Positions 1 to 7,364 are shown, numbered from the stretch's first letter. The stretch is 10,796 bases of DNA from Clostridia bacterium (GCA_017462505.1 JAFTQY010000072.1:1-10796), one strand, 5' to 3'. Numbers and translations are program-made. Notes: a model not told the origin generated them from the sequence alone.

Positions 1-520
1 AACGGATATTGTCGTTGGTAAACACGCAAAGTTCCGACGCACTCTTCAACGATTTTTTCGCACTCGTTTCCGCGTCGTAGTCCGTTTCCTGATACAGCGC
101 GCGCGCCGCCGCCAACGCATAATTGCCGCCGCTGCCGATCGCGCAAACGCCCTCGTCCGGCTCGATCACCTCGCCCGTACCCGACAAAATCAAGAGCGTA
201 TTTTCGTCCGCCGTGATCATCATTGCGTCCAGCTTTCTGCCGATTTTATCGCTGCGCCAAAGCTCCGCAAGCTCCACCGCCGAGCGCATCAAATTGCCGC
301 CGAATTTGTTCAGCATGCCCTCAAAACGCTCGGTGAGCGCAAACGCGTCCGTCACCGACCCCGCAAAGCCCAAAATGACCTTGCCGCCGAAGATACGGCG
401 CACCTTTACCGCCGTGTTTTTGAAAATGACCGATTCGCCCATCGTCACCTGACCGTCGCCCGCAATCGCCGTCACGCCGTTCTTTTTGACTGCGCAAATG
501 GTAGTTCCTCTAAATTCCAT
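1..520 (-). CDS. hslV: HslV (ClpQ), peptidase subunit of the HslUV protease, C-terminus cut by window edge
   Basis: HslV forms the double-hexameric peptidase core of the cytoplasmic HslUV (ClpYQ) protease, which degrades proteins unfolded by the AAA+ partner HslU. The 173 visible residues show a short propeptide MEFRG followed by TTI; by homology Thr6 becomes the N-terminal nucleophile. AGDGQ (residues 20-24) carries the Asp corresponding to mature Asp17, Lys39 in KVRR corresponds to the conserved active-site Lys33, and [10 protein letters not shown] and [17 protein letters not shown] are family signatures. Compared with the 176-residue E. coli protein, only about the last 8 residues are missing, beyond position 1. 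The ATG at 520 has GGAAG about 9 nt upstream. Only 3 nt separate it from the trmFO stop, so it is very likely co-transcribed with trmFO. hslU is expected just outside the window. Assignment is secure. Confidence 0.96.
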   Translation of the reverse strand, partial: MEFRGTTICAVKKNGVTAIAGDGQVTMGESVIFKNTAVKVRRIFGGKVILGFAGSVTDAFALTERFEGMLNKFGGNLMRSAVELAELWRSDKIGRKLDAMMITADENTLLILSGTGEVIEPDEGVCAIGSGGNYALAAARALYQETDYDAETSAKKSLKSASELCVFTNDNIR

Positions 521-523
521 AAC

Positions 524-1870
524 TTATACTTCCTTGTTTGTATTGCCGTCGTCTTTTGCAATTTCCGCGCGGACCGTTTCTAAGGCGCGCTCCGCAAGGG
601 TTTTATACCGTTCCTTTTTGTCCTTGATACAGACGGGCAAGGGAGCTAAAATCCCAAAATTCGCGTTCATGGGCTGAAAATCTTTTACCGCCGTCGAAAT
701 ATGCGTTTCCAAAGCCCCGCACACCGTGCGTTCGTCAAAGACGTGGGGATCGCGCCCCAGCACTTCGTCCGCGATATGGATCGCCGCAAGCAAACCGCTT
801 GCCGCGCTTTCGACGTACCCCTCAACGCCCGTGATCTGCCCTGCAAAAAACATCCGTCTATTATTCTTACACGAAAAATCGCGATTTAAAACGTCGGGCG
901 ATTGAATATACGTATTTCTGTGCATGACCCCGTAGCGCAGAAATTCCGCATTTTTCAGCGCGGGAATCATAGAAAATACCCGCTTTTGTTCGGGGAATTT
1001 CAAATTCGTCTGAAAACCGACGAGGTTATAGCATGTGCCCGCCTCGTTTTCCTTTCTAAGCTGCAACACCGCATACGGACGTTTGCCGTCCTCGCCGTAA
1101 AGCCCTACGGGCTTTAAGGTGCCGTATCTGAGGGTATCTCTGCCGCGGCTCGCCATTACCTCGATCGGCATACAGCCCTCGAAAATTTCCCGCTTTTCAA
1201 AGGCGTGCAATTCCGCCTTTTCCGCCGCAAGCAGCTCGTCCACAAACGCGTAATATTCGTCCTTATCCATCGGGCAGTTGATATAATCGCCCGTGCCCTT
1301 GCCGTAGCGATCGCCCGTAAAGGCGCAGGACATGTCCACGCTGTCCGCCGACACGATCGGCGCGGACGCGTCGTAAAAATGCAAGCCGCCGCCAAACGCC
1401 GCCTTGATACTCTCGCCAAGCGGCTCGCTTGTTAAAGGGCCTGTCGCGATGATCGCGTATACGTCCCCCTCCTTTTCGAGTTCGGGCAGAGTTTTTACCT
1501 CGTCGCTTTCCAAAGTCAGGTTGGGACAATTTTTTAATTTTTCCGTGATATACGCCGAAAATTTATCCCGATCAACGGCGAGCGCCGCACCCGCAGGCAC
1601 GCTCGTTTTATCCGCCGCCTCGATCACCATAGACCCCAGCAACCGCATTTCTTCCTTTAAAAGTCCGCAGGCGTTTGCGTACACGTCGTTGCTTTTGAGC
1701 GAGTTGGAGCAGACCAGCTCCCCGTAATTTTCGCTCTCGTGCGCGGGGGTAAATTTTGTCGGTTTCATCTCGATCAGCGTAGTGGGAATACCGCGGGACG
1801 CCAAATAATACGCCGCCTCGCTACCCGCCAAGCCGCCGCCGACCACCAGCACCTTCGCCTTAGTTTTCAT
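524..1870 (-). CDS. trmFO: TrmFO, methylenetetrahydrofolate-tRNA-(uracil-54-C5)-methyltransferase
   Basis: This FAD enzyme makes ribothymidine (m5U54) in the tRNA T-loop, using 5,10-methylenetetrahydrofolate as carbon donor and NAD(P)H as reductant. The 448-residue protein begins MKTKAKVLVV followed by the dinucleotide-binding motif GGGLAGSEAA (residues 11-20). ELVCSNSLKSND follows, with Cys54, and FEGCMPIEVMASRGRDTLR, with Cys233. These match the catalytic cysteines known in B. subtilis TrmFO (Cys53 and Cys226). TGVEGYVESAASGLLAA near the C-terminus is the second FAD-contact signature. Length is normal for the family. I chose the ATG at 1870 because the GxGxxG motif then sits at the usual distance from the N-terminus; a TTG 39 nt upstream (1909) would add 13 unconserved residues. 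The ATG overlaps the topA stop (ATGAAAACTAA, 11 nt) and has no clear Shine-Dalgarno site, so translational coupling to topA is likely. Confidence 0.96.
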   Translation of the reverse strand: MKTKAKVLVVGGGLAGSEAAYYLASRGIPTTLIEMKPTKFTPAHESENYGELVCSNSLKSNDVYANACGLLKEEMRLLGSMVIEAADKTSVPAGAALAVDRDKFSAYITEKLKNCPNLTLESDEVKTLPELEKEGDVYAIIATGPLTSEPLGESIKAAFGGGLHFYDASAPIVSADSVDMSCAFTGDRYGKGTGDYINCPMDKDEYYAFVDELLAAEKAELHAFEKREIFEGCMPIEVMASRGRDTLRYGTLKPVGLYGEDGKRPYAVLQLRKENEAGTCYNLVGFQTNLKFPEQKRVFSMIPALKNAEFLRYGVMHRNTYIQSPDVLNRDFSCKNNRRMFFAGQITGVEGYVESAASGLLAAIHIADEVLGRDPHVFDERTVCGALETHISTAVKDFQPMNANFGILAPLPVCIKDKKERYKTLAERALETVRAEIAKDDGNTNKEV

Positions 1871-4202
1871 CGTTATAATCCGCAGGGAACCAGCCCTCGT
1901 AATCGTCAAAGTACGGTTCGTCCAAGGGCGGGGGCGTGAAATCGTCCTGCATTTCCGCCGCTTTCGCGCGCGCGGATTTTGCCTTTTCCACCTTTACCTT
2001 GTAGGAACATTCTTTGTTGCTACATTTGATATTGCCCGTCGAGGTATACACGAGCGGCTCGTTACATTCGGGGCACTTATCCCCCGTCGGCACGTCCCAG
2101 CTCATAAATTTACAGTCGGGATAGCCCAGACAGCTGTAATAGGTCTTTCCCTTTTTGGATTTGCGCACCGTCATCGCCGCGCCGCATTCGGGGCATTTCC
2201 CCGCGAGCTTGGGCGCTTCGTCGGACGGCATAGACATCGTCGATTTGCAATCGGGATAGCTGGGGCACGCCAAGAATTTGCCGAATTTACCGCTCTTGAC
2301 CACCATGTTTTCGCCGCATTTCGGGCAACGGATCGCGGACACCTCTTCCGCGCTTTCGCTGATGATATTTTGACATTCGGGATAGTTGGAGCAAGCGAGA
2401 TATTTGCCGAACTTACCGATACGGCGGAGCATGAAATGCCCGCACTTGCCGCACACCTCTTCCGTCAATTTATCCCCGTACGTAGACGCCGCGCGCAGGT
2501 TCTTTTCAAAGCCGGGATAGAACTCTCCGATCACCGCGCGCCAATCCACGCCGCCCTCTTCGATATCGTCGAGCTTAGTTTCCATACCCGCCGTAAACCC
2601 GACGTCCATAATGTCCTTAAAGCAATTTACCAGCATATCCACAACGTCGTACGCAATGGGCGTAGGCACCATGTATTTGCCGTCCTTTTTGACGTATTTT
2701 TGCATGAGCTTGGAAATGATCGTCGCATACGTGGACGGTCTGCCGATCCCCTTTTCTTCCATTGTTTTGACAATGGACGCGTCCGTGTAACGCATGGGCG
2801 GCTTGGTAAATTTTTGTTCCTTTTTCATGCCGACAAGGTCCAAAACGTCCCCCTCGTTTAAATCGGGCAACAGCTTTTCACTGCTAATTTCGTCCTCGTC
2901 GTCCTTCTTTGCGTTGAAGTCCTGATACACCGCCGTAAAGCCCGCAAAAATCAGCACTTTGCCGCTTGCCTTGAATACGTACCCGCTGTTATCGATTTCC
3001 ATTTGCATACTGTTGTATTTCGCCTCTGCCATCTGCGACGCCAAGAAACGTTCGTAGATCAGCTTATACAGCGCGAAATGCTTTTTATCGAGCAGCGTTT
3101 TCGCCTTGGCGGGGGTCATGGCAAGGTCGATCGGGCGGATCGCCTCGTGCGCGTCCTGCGCGCCCTTTTTCGTCGCGTAATAGTTGGGCTTTTCGGGTAC
3201 GTATTCGTCGCCGTACACCGCACGGATACGCTCTAACGCCTTCGCCTGCGCCTCTTTCGATACGCGGACGGAGTCCGTTCTCATATAGGTAATAAACGCG
3301 ACATGGTCGCCGTTTTCCGTTGCGATACCCTCGTACAAATGCTGTGCAAGGCTCATGGTTTCGGGCGCGGTCAAGCCCAGCTTATTCGACGCGTCCTGTT
3401 GCAGGGAGCTCGTCGTGAAAGGCGCGGGCGCGTGCGATTTTGCCACCGTCTTTTTGACCTTGGAAACGATAAATCTGCCCTGCTCGATCGCTGCCAAAAC
3501 CTGCGCGGTTTCCTCTGCGGACGCGGGCTTGTATTTCTTCGACCCTTTCTTTTCCAGCATGGCTTTAAAGGGCGCGTACGCCTTGGGCTGATCTTGCAGA
3601 TCCGCCGTCAAATTCCAGTATTCCTGCGGAACAAACGCCGTGATCTCCCGTTCGCGTTCCACCAAAAGGCGCAGGGCAACCGATTGCACTCTGCCCCCCG
3701 AAAGGGTGCGTTTGCCGTTCCCCTTTTTGTCCTCGATCTTGTGGTTTAACAGCGTGGACAGCTTATACCCCACCAAACGATCGAGCACGCGGCGCGCCTG
3801 CTGCGCGTCTACCAAGCTGTAATTGATCTGACGGGGGGTTTTGAGCGCCGCCTCGATTGCGCGCTGTGAAACCTCGTTAAATTCGATACGGTTTTCGCCC
3901 TGTTCGTCTAAGCCGAGCACCGTTTGCAAATGCCAAGCGATCGCCTCCCCCTCACGATCGGGGTCGGTTGCAAGGTAAACGCGATCGGCTTTTTTCGTCG
4001 CGTCTACCAAACGGCGGATAACGTCCTCTTTTCCGTCCGAATTGACGTACTTAGGCTCGAAATTGTTTTTCACGTCTACGCCGAGCGTATGCACGGGCAA
4101 ATCGCGGATATGTCCAGCGGACGCGTCCACGCGGTATTTGCCTTTTAAGTACTTGGTGATGGTTTTCGCCTTAGAGGGCGACTCTACGATGATTAAATCC
4201 AT
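1860..4202 (-). CDS. topA: DNA topoisomerase I (type IA)
   Basis: TopA relaxes negatively supercoiled DNA by passing a strand through a transient 5'-phosphotyrosyl nick. The 780-residue protein starts with a Toprim domain: IVESPSKAKTI with Glu7, and TDPDREGEAIAW with the metal-binding Asp80, Asp82 and Glu84. The catalytic tyrosine is Tyr306 in FITYMRTDSVRVS. LSGGRVQSVALRLL (168-181) and EEKGIGRPSTYATII (482-496) are further type IA signatures. Four tetracysteine zinc-ribbon repeats follow, at Cys584/587/604/610, 626/629/646/652, 670/673/691/697 and 710/713/727/732. The protein ends in a basic linker and an acidic, proline-containing tail (about 753-780). The ATG at 4202 has AAGGA about 8 nt upstream. 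The gene lies 60 nt after dprA, the usual Firmicutes order, and overlaps trmFO at its end. The assignment is secure. Confidence 0.98.
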   Translation of the reverse strand: MDLIIVESPSKAKTITKYLKGKYRVDASAGHIRDLPVHTLGVDVKNNFEPKYVNSDGKEDVIRRLVDATKKADRVYLATDPDREGEAIAWHLQTVLGLDEQGENRIEFNEVSQRAIEAALKTPRQINYSLVDAQQARRVLDRLVGYKLSTLLNHKIEDKKGNGKRTLSGGRVQSVALRLLVEREREITAFVPQEYWNLTADLQDQPKAYAPFKAMLEKKGSKKYKPASAEETAQVLAAIEQGRFIVSKVKKTVAKSHAPAPFTTSSLQQDASNKLGLTAPETMSLAQHLYEGIATENGDHVAFITYMRTDSVRVSKEAQAKALERIRAVYGDEYVPEKPNYYATKKGAQDAHEAIRPIDLAMTPAKAKTLLDKKHFALYKLIYERFLASQMAEAKYNSMQMEIDNSGYVFKASGKVLIFAGFTAVYQDFNAKKDDEDEISSEKLLPDLNEGDVLDLVGMKKEQKFTKPPMRYTDASIVKTMEEKGIGRPSTYATIISKLMQKYVKKDGKYMVPTPIAYDVVDMLVNCFKDIMDVGFTAGMETKLDDIEEGGVDWRAVIGEFYPGFEKNLRAASTYGDKLTEEVCGKCGHFMLRRIGKFGKYLACSNYPECQNIISESAEEVSAIRCPKCGENMVVKSGKFGKFLACPSYPDCKSTMSMPSDEAPKLAGKCPECGAAMTVRKSKKGKTYYSCLGYPDCKFMSWDVPTGDKCPECNEPLVYTSTGNIKCSNKECSYKVKVEKAKSARAKAAEMQDDFTPPPLDEPYFDDYEGWFPADYNDEN

Positions 4203-4262
4203 TATATATTCCTTACTGCTAAAATTTTTGCCTTGTTAAGTTATACGCGCTTTTCTTTGCGT

Positions 4263-5126
4263 TTATACTACCGAATAGCGGTTGCCGCCAAGCGACGCCG
4301 TCAAACCCTTGATCTCTAACGCGGAAAGCACCGCGCGGAGCTTGAACACGGGAATTCCCGTTGCCGCCGCCAGCTCGTTGATATGCCCTTCGGAAAGCTC
4401 GCGCAGGGCGGTATACAGTTTTTCTTCGTCCGCCGAAAGCTGTAATTTCGGCTTTATTTGCGATACGTCCACGCCGTAAATATTGAAAATATCCGCCGCG
4501 TTTTCGGTAAGATGCGCGCCCTTTTTGATGAGCGCGTTACAGCCCGCGCCCGCCGCCGCGTTGGGCGGATAGGGCAACGCAAATATTTTTTTAGAAAATT
4601 CTTCGGCGTATTTTGCCGTGATTAGCGCGCCGCTCTTTTCCCCTGCGCCGAGCACCAACACCCCCTCGCCGAGCGCCGCCAACAATTTATTGCGGTATTC
4701 GTACGAAAAGGTACGCACGGGCGTTTCGTAAGGGTGCGGGGATAACAGCAAGCCCTTTTCCGCTACCCGTTCAAGTAGGGGCAAATTCGCCTGCGGTATC
4801 GCGGAAAACCCACCCGCCAGCAAACAGATCACGCCGTTTTGCAACGCCCCTGCGATCGCCGCCGTGTCCCCGCCGTCCGCCGAGCCCGTCACGATAACAA
4901 ACCGCGCGGATAATTCCTTAGCGATCGTTTCGCCCAGTTTCATTGCGTTCACGGGGGTACGTCTTGCCCCGACCACGACGAATTTTTCGCGCTCTAAGAG
5001 GGATAGATCTCCCACGGCGTACAGCGTTTCGGGCGCGTCCGTCAGGCTTTGCCACGCCTTGGGATATGCTTTATCGCCGCGCGCGATCGCCACGATTTTG
5101 TTTTTTAAACATTCTTCAAAAGACAA
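4263..5126 (-). CDS. dprA: DprA/Smf DNA-processing protein, divergent
   Basis: DprA protects incoming single-stranded DNA in natural transformation and loads RecA on it; it is also widespread in non-competent bacteria. The 287-residue protein has the family's YP..W....PETLYAVGD entry (21-40) and a Rossmann-like core: VVGARRTP (51-58), TGSADGGDTAA (80-90), RTFSYEYRNKLLAALG (138-153), SGALITAKYAEE (165-176) and GCNALIKKGA (195-204). A C-terminal winged-helix-like domain spans about 231-287. Length is close to B. subtilis DprA, without an N-terminal SAM-like extension. The usual SGxARGIDxxAH motif is degenerate here: the ARGID Arg and Ile are Asp and Gly, and the His is Ile. The start is TTG at 5126, the only start in this frame after the preceding stop codon, with GAGGAG 7 nt upstream. 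It follows the DUF1294 stop by 21 nt in the same frame, suggesting one transcript. Confidence 0.92.
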   Translation of the reverse strand: MSFEECLKNKIVAIARGDKAYPKAWQSLTDAPETLYAVGDLSLLEREKFVVVGARRTPVNAMKLGETIAKELSARFVIVTGSADGGDTAAIAGALQNGVICLLAGGFSAIPQANLPLLERVAEKGLLLSPHPYETPVRTFSYEYRNKLLAALGEGVLVLGAGEKSGALITAKYAEEFSKKIFALPYPPNAAAGAGCNALIKKGAHLTENAADIFNIYGVDVSQIKPKLQLSADEEKLYTALRELSEGHINELAAATGIPVFKLRAVLSALEIKGLTASLGGNRYSVV

Positions 5127-5133
5127 TTCCTTG

Positions 5134-5139
5134 CTCCTC
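5134..5139 (-). promoter_or_regulatory. Ribosome binding site that fixes the TTG start of dprA
   Basis: GAGGAG lies 7 nt before the TTG at 5126. The in-frame stop of the preceding gene at 5148-5150 leaves no other start codon, and the next Met (residue 62) lies inside the Rossmann core. Together these decide the start. Confidence 0.8.
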
Positions 5140-5147
5140 TTCTTCGC

Positions 5148-5435
5148 TTACGCCGTCAGCAGAAAGGCGAGCAGACAGCCCTGCCACGCCAAACCGAGCA
5201 CGTTGATTGCGTGGAAATACCATTTTCGGGTCTTATGCCGAACCAAATGCATCGCTCCGTACCCGCCGACCGCACCGCCGATCAACGATAACGTCAACAG
5301 GATTTTTTCGGGAATACGCCATGCGCCGCGCTTGGCTTTTTCCTTGTCGATCACGTACGCAAAAAACGCCACGATCGATACGCCGATAAGATACCCTATG
5401 TAGAAAAATATGTGGTTTTTAAGAAAGTCTATCAC
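5148..5435 (-). CDS. Small DUF1294-family membrane protein
   Basis: A 95-residue integral membrane protein with about three hydrophobic segments (about 10-27, 46-62 and 76-93). Between the first two lies the DUF1294 signature: YVIDKEKAKRGAWRIPE, then LLTLSLIGGAVGGYGAMHLVRHKTRK. The family has no established biochemical role that I know of. The family motif sits on the connecting loops, which are rich in Lys and Arg. I place the start at the GTG at 5435, with GAGG 7 nt upstream. A TTG at 5483 would add 16 residues encoded by the neighbouring repeat array and is rejected. The gene sits between comM and dprA, which is not its usual position in Firmicutes. Its closeness to dprA (21 nt) suggests shared transcription rather than a shared pathway. 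Confidence 0.85.
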   Translation of the reverse strand: MIDFLKNHIFFYIGYLIGVSIVAFFAYVIDKEKAKRGAWRIPEKILLTLSLIGGAVGGYGAMHLVRHKTRKWYFHAINVLGLAWQGCLLAFLLTA

Positions 5436-5442
5436 AGTGAAT

Positions 5443-5446
5443 CCTC
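5443..5446 (-). promoter_or_regulatory. Ribosome binding site that supports the GTG start of the DUF1294 gene
   Basis: GAGG, within CGAGGAT, is 7 nt before the GTG at 5435. It lies immediately after the last spacer of the hairpin array (5452-5458), so the array ends exactly where translation signals begin. Confidence 0.65.
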
Positions 5447-5451
5447 GTAAA

Positions 5452-5768
5452 ATGATTTGGGCAAGAATCTTGCAGCCATACAATGATTTGAAAGGCGTTG
5501 CCTTTCATGAGTTGGCTCACGCCATGATTTGAAAACCTACGGTTTTCATGATTTGACGGCTATGCCGTCATTGCGGAATTATTTATAATTGTCATTGCGA
5601 GCCGTTTTTGCGAGATTACCACGCTACGCTCGTGATGACAAACGCAAAAACGGTGCGGCAATCTCATAACAAATCACAGCCACAATGCAAAACATGGTTT
5701 CGCAATTCATGTCCCGTTGGGACAATTCATGTTTATAAAACAATTCATGCGGCTTTACCGCAATTCAT
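5452..5768. repeat. Array of short hairpins with 7-nt spacers filling the comM-DUF1294 gap
   Basis: Written on the plus strand, the left half has spacer ATGATTT at 5452-5458, 5483-5489, 5524-5530 and 5548-5554, with variant ATGAGTT at 5507-5513. These separate palindromes at 5461-5473 (GCAAGA-A-TCTTGC), 5490-5506 (GAAAGGC-GTT-GCCTTTC), 5514-5523 (GGC-TCAC-GCC), 5531-5547 (GAAAACC-TAC-GGTTTTC) and 5555-5569 (GACGGC-TAT-GCCGTC). A further palindrome lies at 5577-5590. The right half has spacer AATTCAT at 5704-5710, 5724-5730, 5742-5748 and 5762-5768. These separate hairpins at 5687-5703, 5711-5723 (GTCCC-GTT-GGGAC), 5731-5741 (GTTT-ATA-AAAC) and 5749-5761. Stem sequences differ, yet most loops are exactly 3 nt. 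The array begins at the comM stop codon and ends at the next ribosome binding site. No coding potential is evident. The function is unknown; an intergenic palindromic repeat family or an RNA structure array is the likeliest reading. Confidence 0.85.
5591..5669. repeat. Nested palindromic element at the centre of the hairpin array
   Basis: The element begins GTCATTGCGAG and ends TGCGGCAATCTC, ends that I remember from short intergenic palindromes in many bacterial genomes (recall only, not a search). A perfect 11-bp inverted repeat, CCGTTTTTGCG at 5602-5612 and CGCAAAAACGG at 5643-5653, encloses a 30-nt loop. ATTGC/GCAAT (5594-5598, 5658-5662) can extend the stem. Inside the loop, 5618-5623 and 5631-5636 form a second hairpin. 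Read on the minus strand, the interior (TGTCATCACGAGCGTAGCG, then GGTAATCTC) resembles a reversed copy of the same outer motif. It looks like one palindromic element nested in another. It may be a MITE- or REP-like element. Confidence 0.7.
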
Positions 5769-7303
5769 TATTCAAAATCCGATAACTGCACACCGTACGT
5801 CCTATACGATATCGCCTCGTACAAATGCTCCGCCGTGATCTCTTCGCAAAGCTCCAAATCGGCGATCGTGCGCGCTACCTTTAAAATACGCGAGCGGGCA
5901 CGCGCGGAAAGGTGCAATTGCTCGAACGCCTCGCGCAGCACGTCCTCACATTCCTTGCTCAAACGGCAATATTCGCGCGTTTCCTTTTCCCCCATTTCCG
6001 CGTTCGTCTTGATATCGCTACCCGAAAAACGCTCTCTTTGTATCGCCCTTGCGCTGTCGGCGCGTTTCTTCACCGCCGCGCTCGTTTCTTCTTGGCTTTC
6101 GGACACCAAATCGTCGTATTCCACGCCGTCCACTTCCACCTGAATATCAATTCTGTCTAAAAGCGGACCCGAAATCTTCGCGCGGTATTTGCGAATGTCG
6201 TTGGGCGTACAGCTGCAACGGCGTTTTCTGCTCCCGTAATGTCCGCAAGGACAGGGGTTCATGCTCGCGCACAGCATGAAGGACGCGGGGTAGGTCACCG
6301 TACCGCCCGAGCGCGAAATCGTGATCACGCCGTCCTCTAAGGGCTGGCGCAACGATTCCAAGGACGAGCGCTTGTATTCGGGCAATTCATCCAAAAACAG
6401 TACGCCGCCGTGGGCAAGGCTGATCTCGCCCGGGTGCACGCTCTTGTTCCCGCCGCCGCAAAGCGACACCGTCGTCGCCGTGTGGTGGGGACTGCGGAAC
6501 GGACGTACCGTCACGATCCCGTCGTCGCCGAGCGTTCCCGCTACCGAATGTATTTTCGTAATTTCCAAAGCCTCGTCAAAGGACATATCGGGCAACACCG
6601 TGGGCAAAGACCTTGCCAGCATGGTTTTACCGCTCCCCGGCGGACCTACGAACAACACGTTGTGACCGCCCGCCACCGCCACTTCTAAGGCGCGTTTTGC
6701 AATCGCTTGACCTTTGACAAAGGACAGATCGTGCGAGCTTTCTTTTTGTTCCGTCGCCGCCGCAAAGGACGCCGCGGGCACGGGCTGCATGGGGGTTACC
6801 CCCGACAGGTGATCGACGACTTCCTTTAAATTTCTCGCCGCAAAAACGCGGACGCCCTCGATATACCCCGCCTCTTTTTCGTTGCCCTTGGGCACGATAA
6901 ATTTTGAAAATCCCCTATCGCGCGCCGAAATGATCGACGGCAATACCCCCGATACGGGGCGCAGCTCGCCGCTGAGCGCCAGCTCGCCAAGGAAAATATA
7001 GCCTTGCACGTCCGCCACAAGCTCTCCGTAGGCAAGCAATAAGCTGATCGCCACGGGCAAATCGAACGCCGAGCCCTCTTTTTTAACGTATGCGGGAGCG
7101 AGATTGACGGTTACCTTGTGCGCGGGAAAATCCAGCGCGCTGTTTTTGATCGCACTGCGTACGCGCTCTTTCGATTCCTTTACCGCCGCGTCGGGCAAGC
7201 CGACCATTTCATACGCAGGTATACCCTTGGAAACGTCCGCCTCGACCGTAACGCAGACCCCCTCCAAGCCCGAAAGCGCATAGCTTTGTACCTTTGCAAT
7301 CAT
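5768..7303 (-). CDS. comM: ComM/YifB-family AAA+ helicase (Mg-chelatase-like)
   Basis: ComM is a hexameric AAA+ helicase that extends heteroduplex joints during natural transformation; the family was formerly called YifB or Mg-chelatase-like. The 511-residue protein has the N-terminal ChlI-type domain (about 1-170, with VGLPDAAVKESKERVRSA and the AFDLPVA signature). It continues with an AAA+ core: Walker A GPPGSGKT at 220-227, PFRSPHHTAT at 268-277, HPGEISLAHGG and Walker B VLFLDE at 301-306. A cysteine cluster (CASMNPCPCGHYG, then CSCTP), a GPLLDRIDI sensor-region motif and the Mg_chelatase_C helical domain complete it. Length is normal. The ATG at 7303 has AAGGGGG about 8 nt upstream and gives the conserved MIAKVQSYAL start; a TTG at 7348 would add 15 unrelated residues. 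Its stop codon overlaps the first spacer of the hairpin array. With dprA nearby it suggests DNA uptake or recombination capacity, which this window alone cannot prove. Confidence 0.95.
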   Translation of the reverse strand: MIAKVQSYALSGLEGVCVTVEADVSKGIPAYEMVGLPDAAVKESKERVRSAIKNSALDFPAHKVTVNLAPAYVKKEGSAFDLPVAISLLLAYGELVADVQGYIFLGELALSGELRPVSGVLPSIISARDRGFSKFIVPKGNEKEAGYIEGVRVFAARNLKEVVDHLSGVTPMQPVPAASFAAATEQKESSHDLSFVKGQAIAKRALEVAVAGGHNVLFVGPPGSGKTMLARSLPTVLPDMSFDEALEITKIHSVAGTLGDDGIVTVRPFRSPHHTATTVSLCGGGNKSVHPGEISLAHGGVLFLDELPEYKRSSLESLRQPLEDGVITISRSGGTVTYPASFMLCASMNPCPCGHYGSRKRRCSCTPNDIRKYRAKISGPLLDRIDIQVEVDGVEYDDLVSESQEETSAAVKKRADSARAIQRERFSGSDIKTNAEMGEKETREYCRLSKECEDVLREAFEQLHLSARARSRILKVARTIADLELCEEITAEHLYEAISYRTYGVQLSDFE

Positions 7304-7364
7304 ACTCTTTCCCCCTTTTCCGCATGGGTAAATACAGATAAGCCGCAACGTGCCGCATTGAAAG

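Noticed and set aside
1871..1909. TTG start at 1909 for TrmFO
   Set aside because: It would put 13 unconserved residues, translated from the topA tail region, before the FAD motif; the ATG at 1870 gives the family's normal N-terminus.
2370..2861. 163-codon plus-strand open frame, and similar ones at 3303-3749 and 4864-5403
   Set aside because: They are antisense to clearly identified topA and dprA coding sequence, with no start signals or domain content of their own.
4203..4262. Promoter or terminator in the 60-nt dprA-topA gap
   Set aside because: Only isolated TATAAC-like and GCGC matches are present, with no paired -35/-10 boxes and no stem followed by T residues.
5436..5483. 16-residue N-terminal extension of the DUF1294 protein from a TTG at 5483
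   Set aside because: The extension is encoded by array sequence, has no ribosome binding site and no family similarity; the GTG at 5435 has GAGG at 7 nt.
5452..5768. CRISPR array
   Set aside because: Repeats are only 7 nt, the variable parts are palindromes of 10-17 nt rather than unique spacers of about 30 nt, and no cas genes are nearby.
7304..7348. TTG start at 7348 for ComM
   Set aside because: The added residues are not family-like; the ATG at 7303 follows a good purine-rich binding site.
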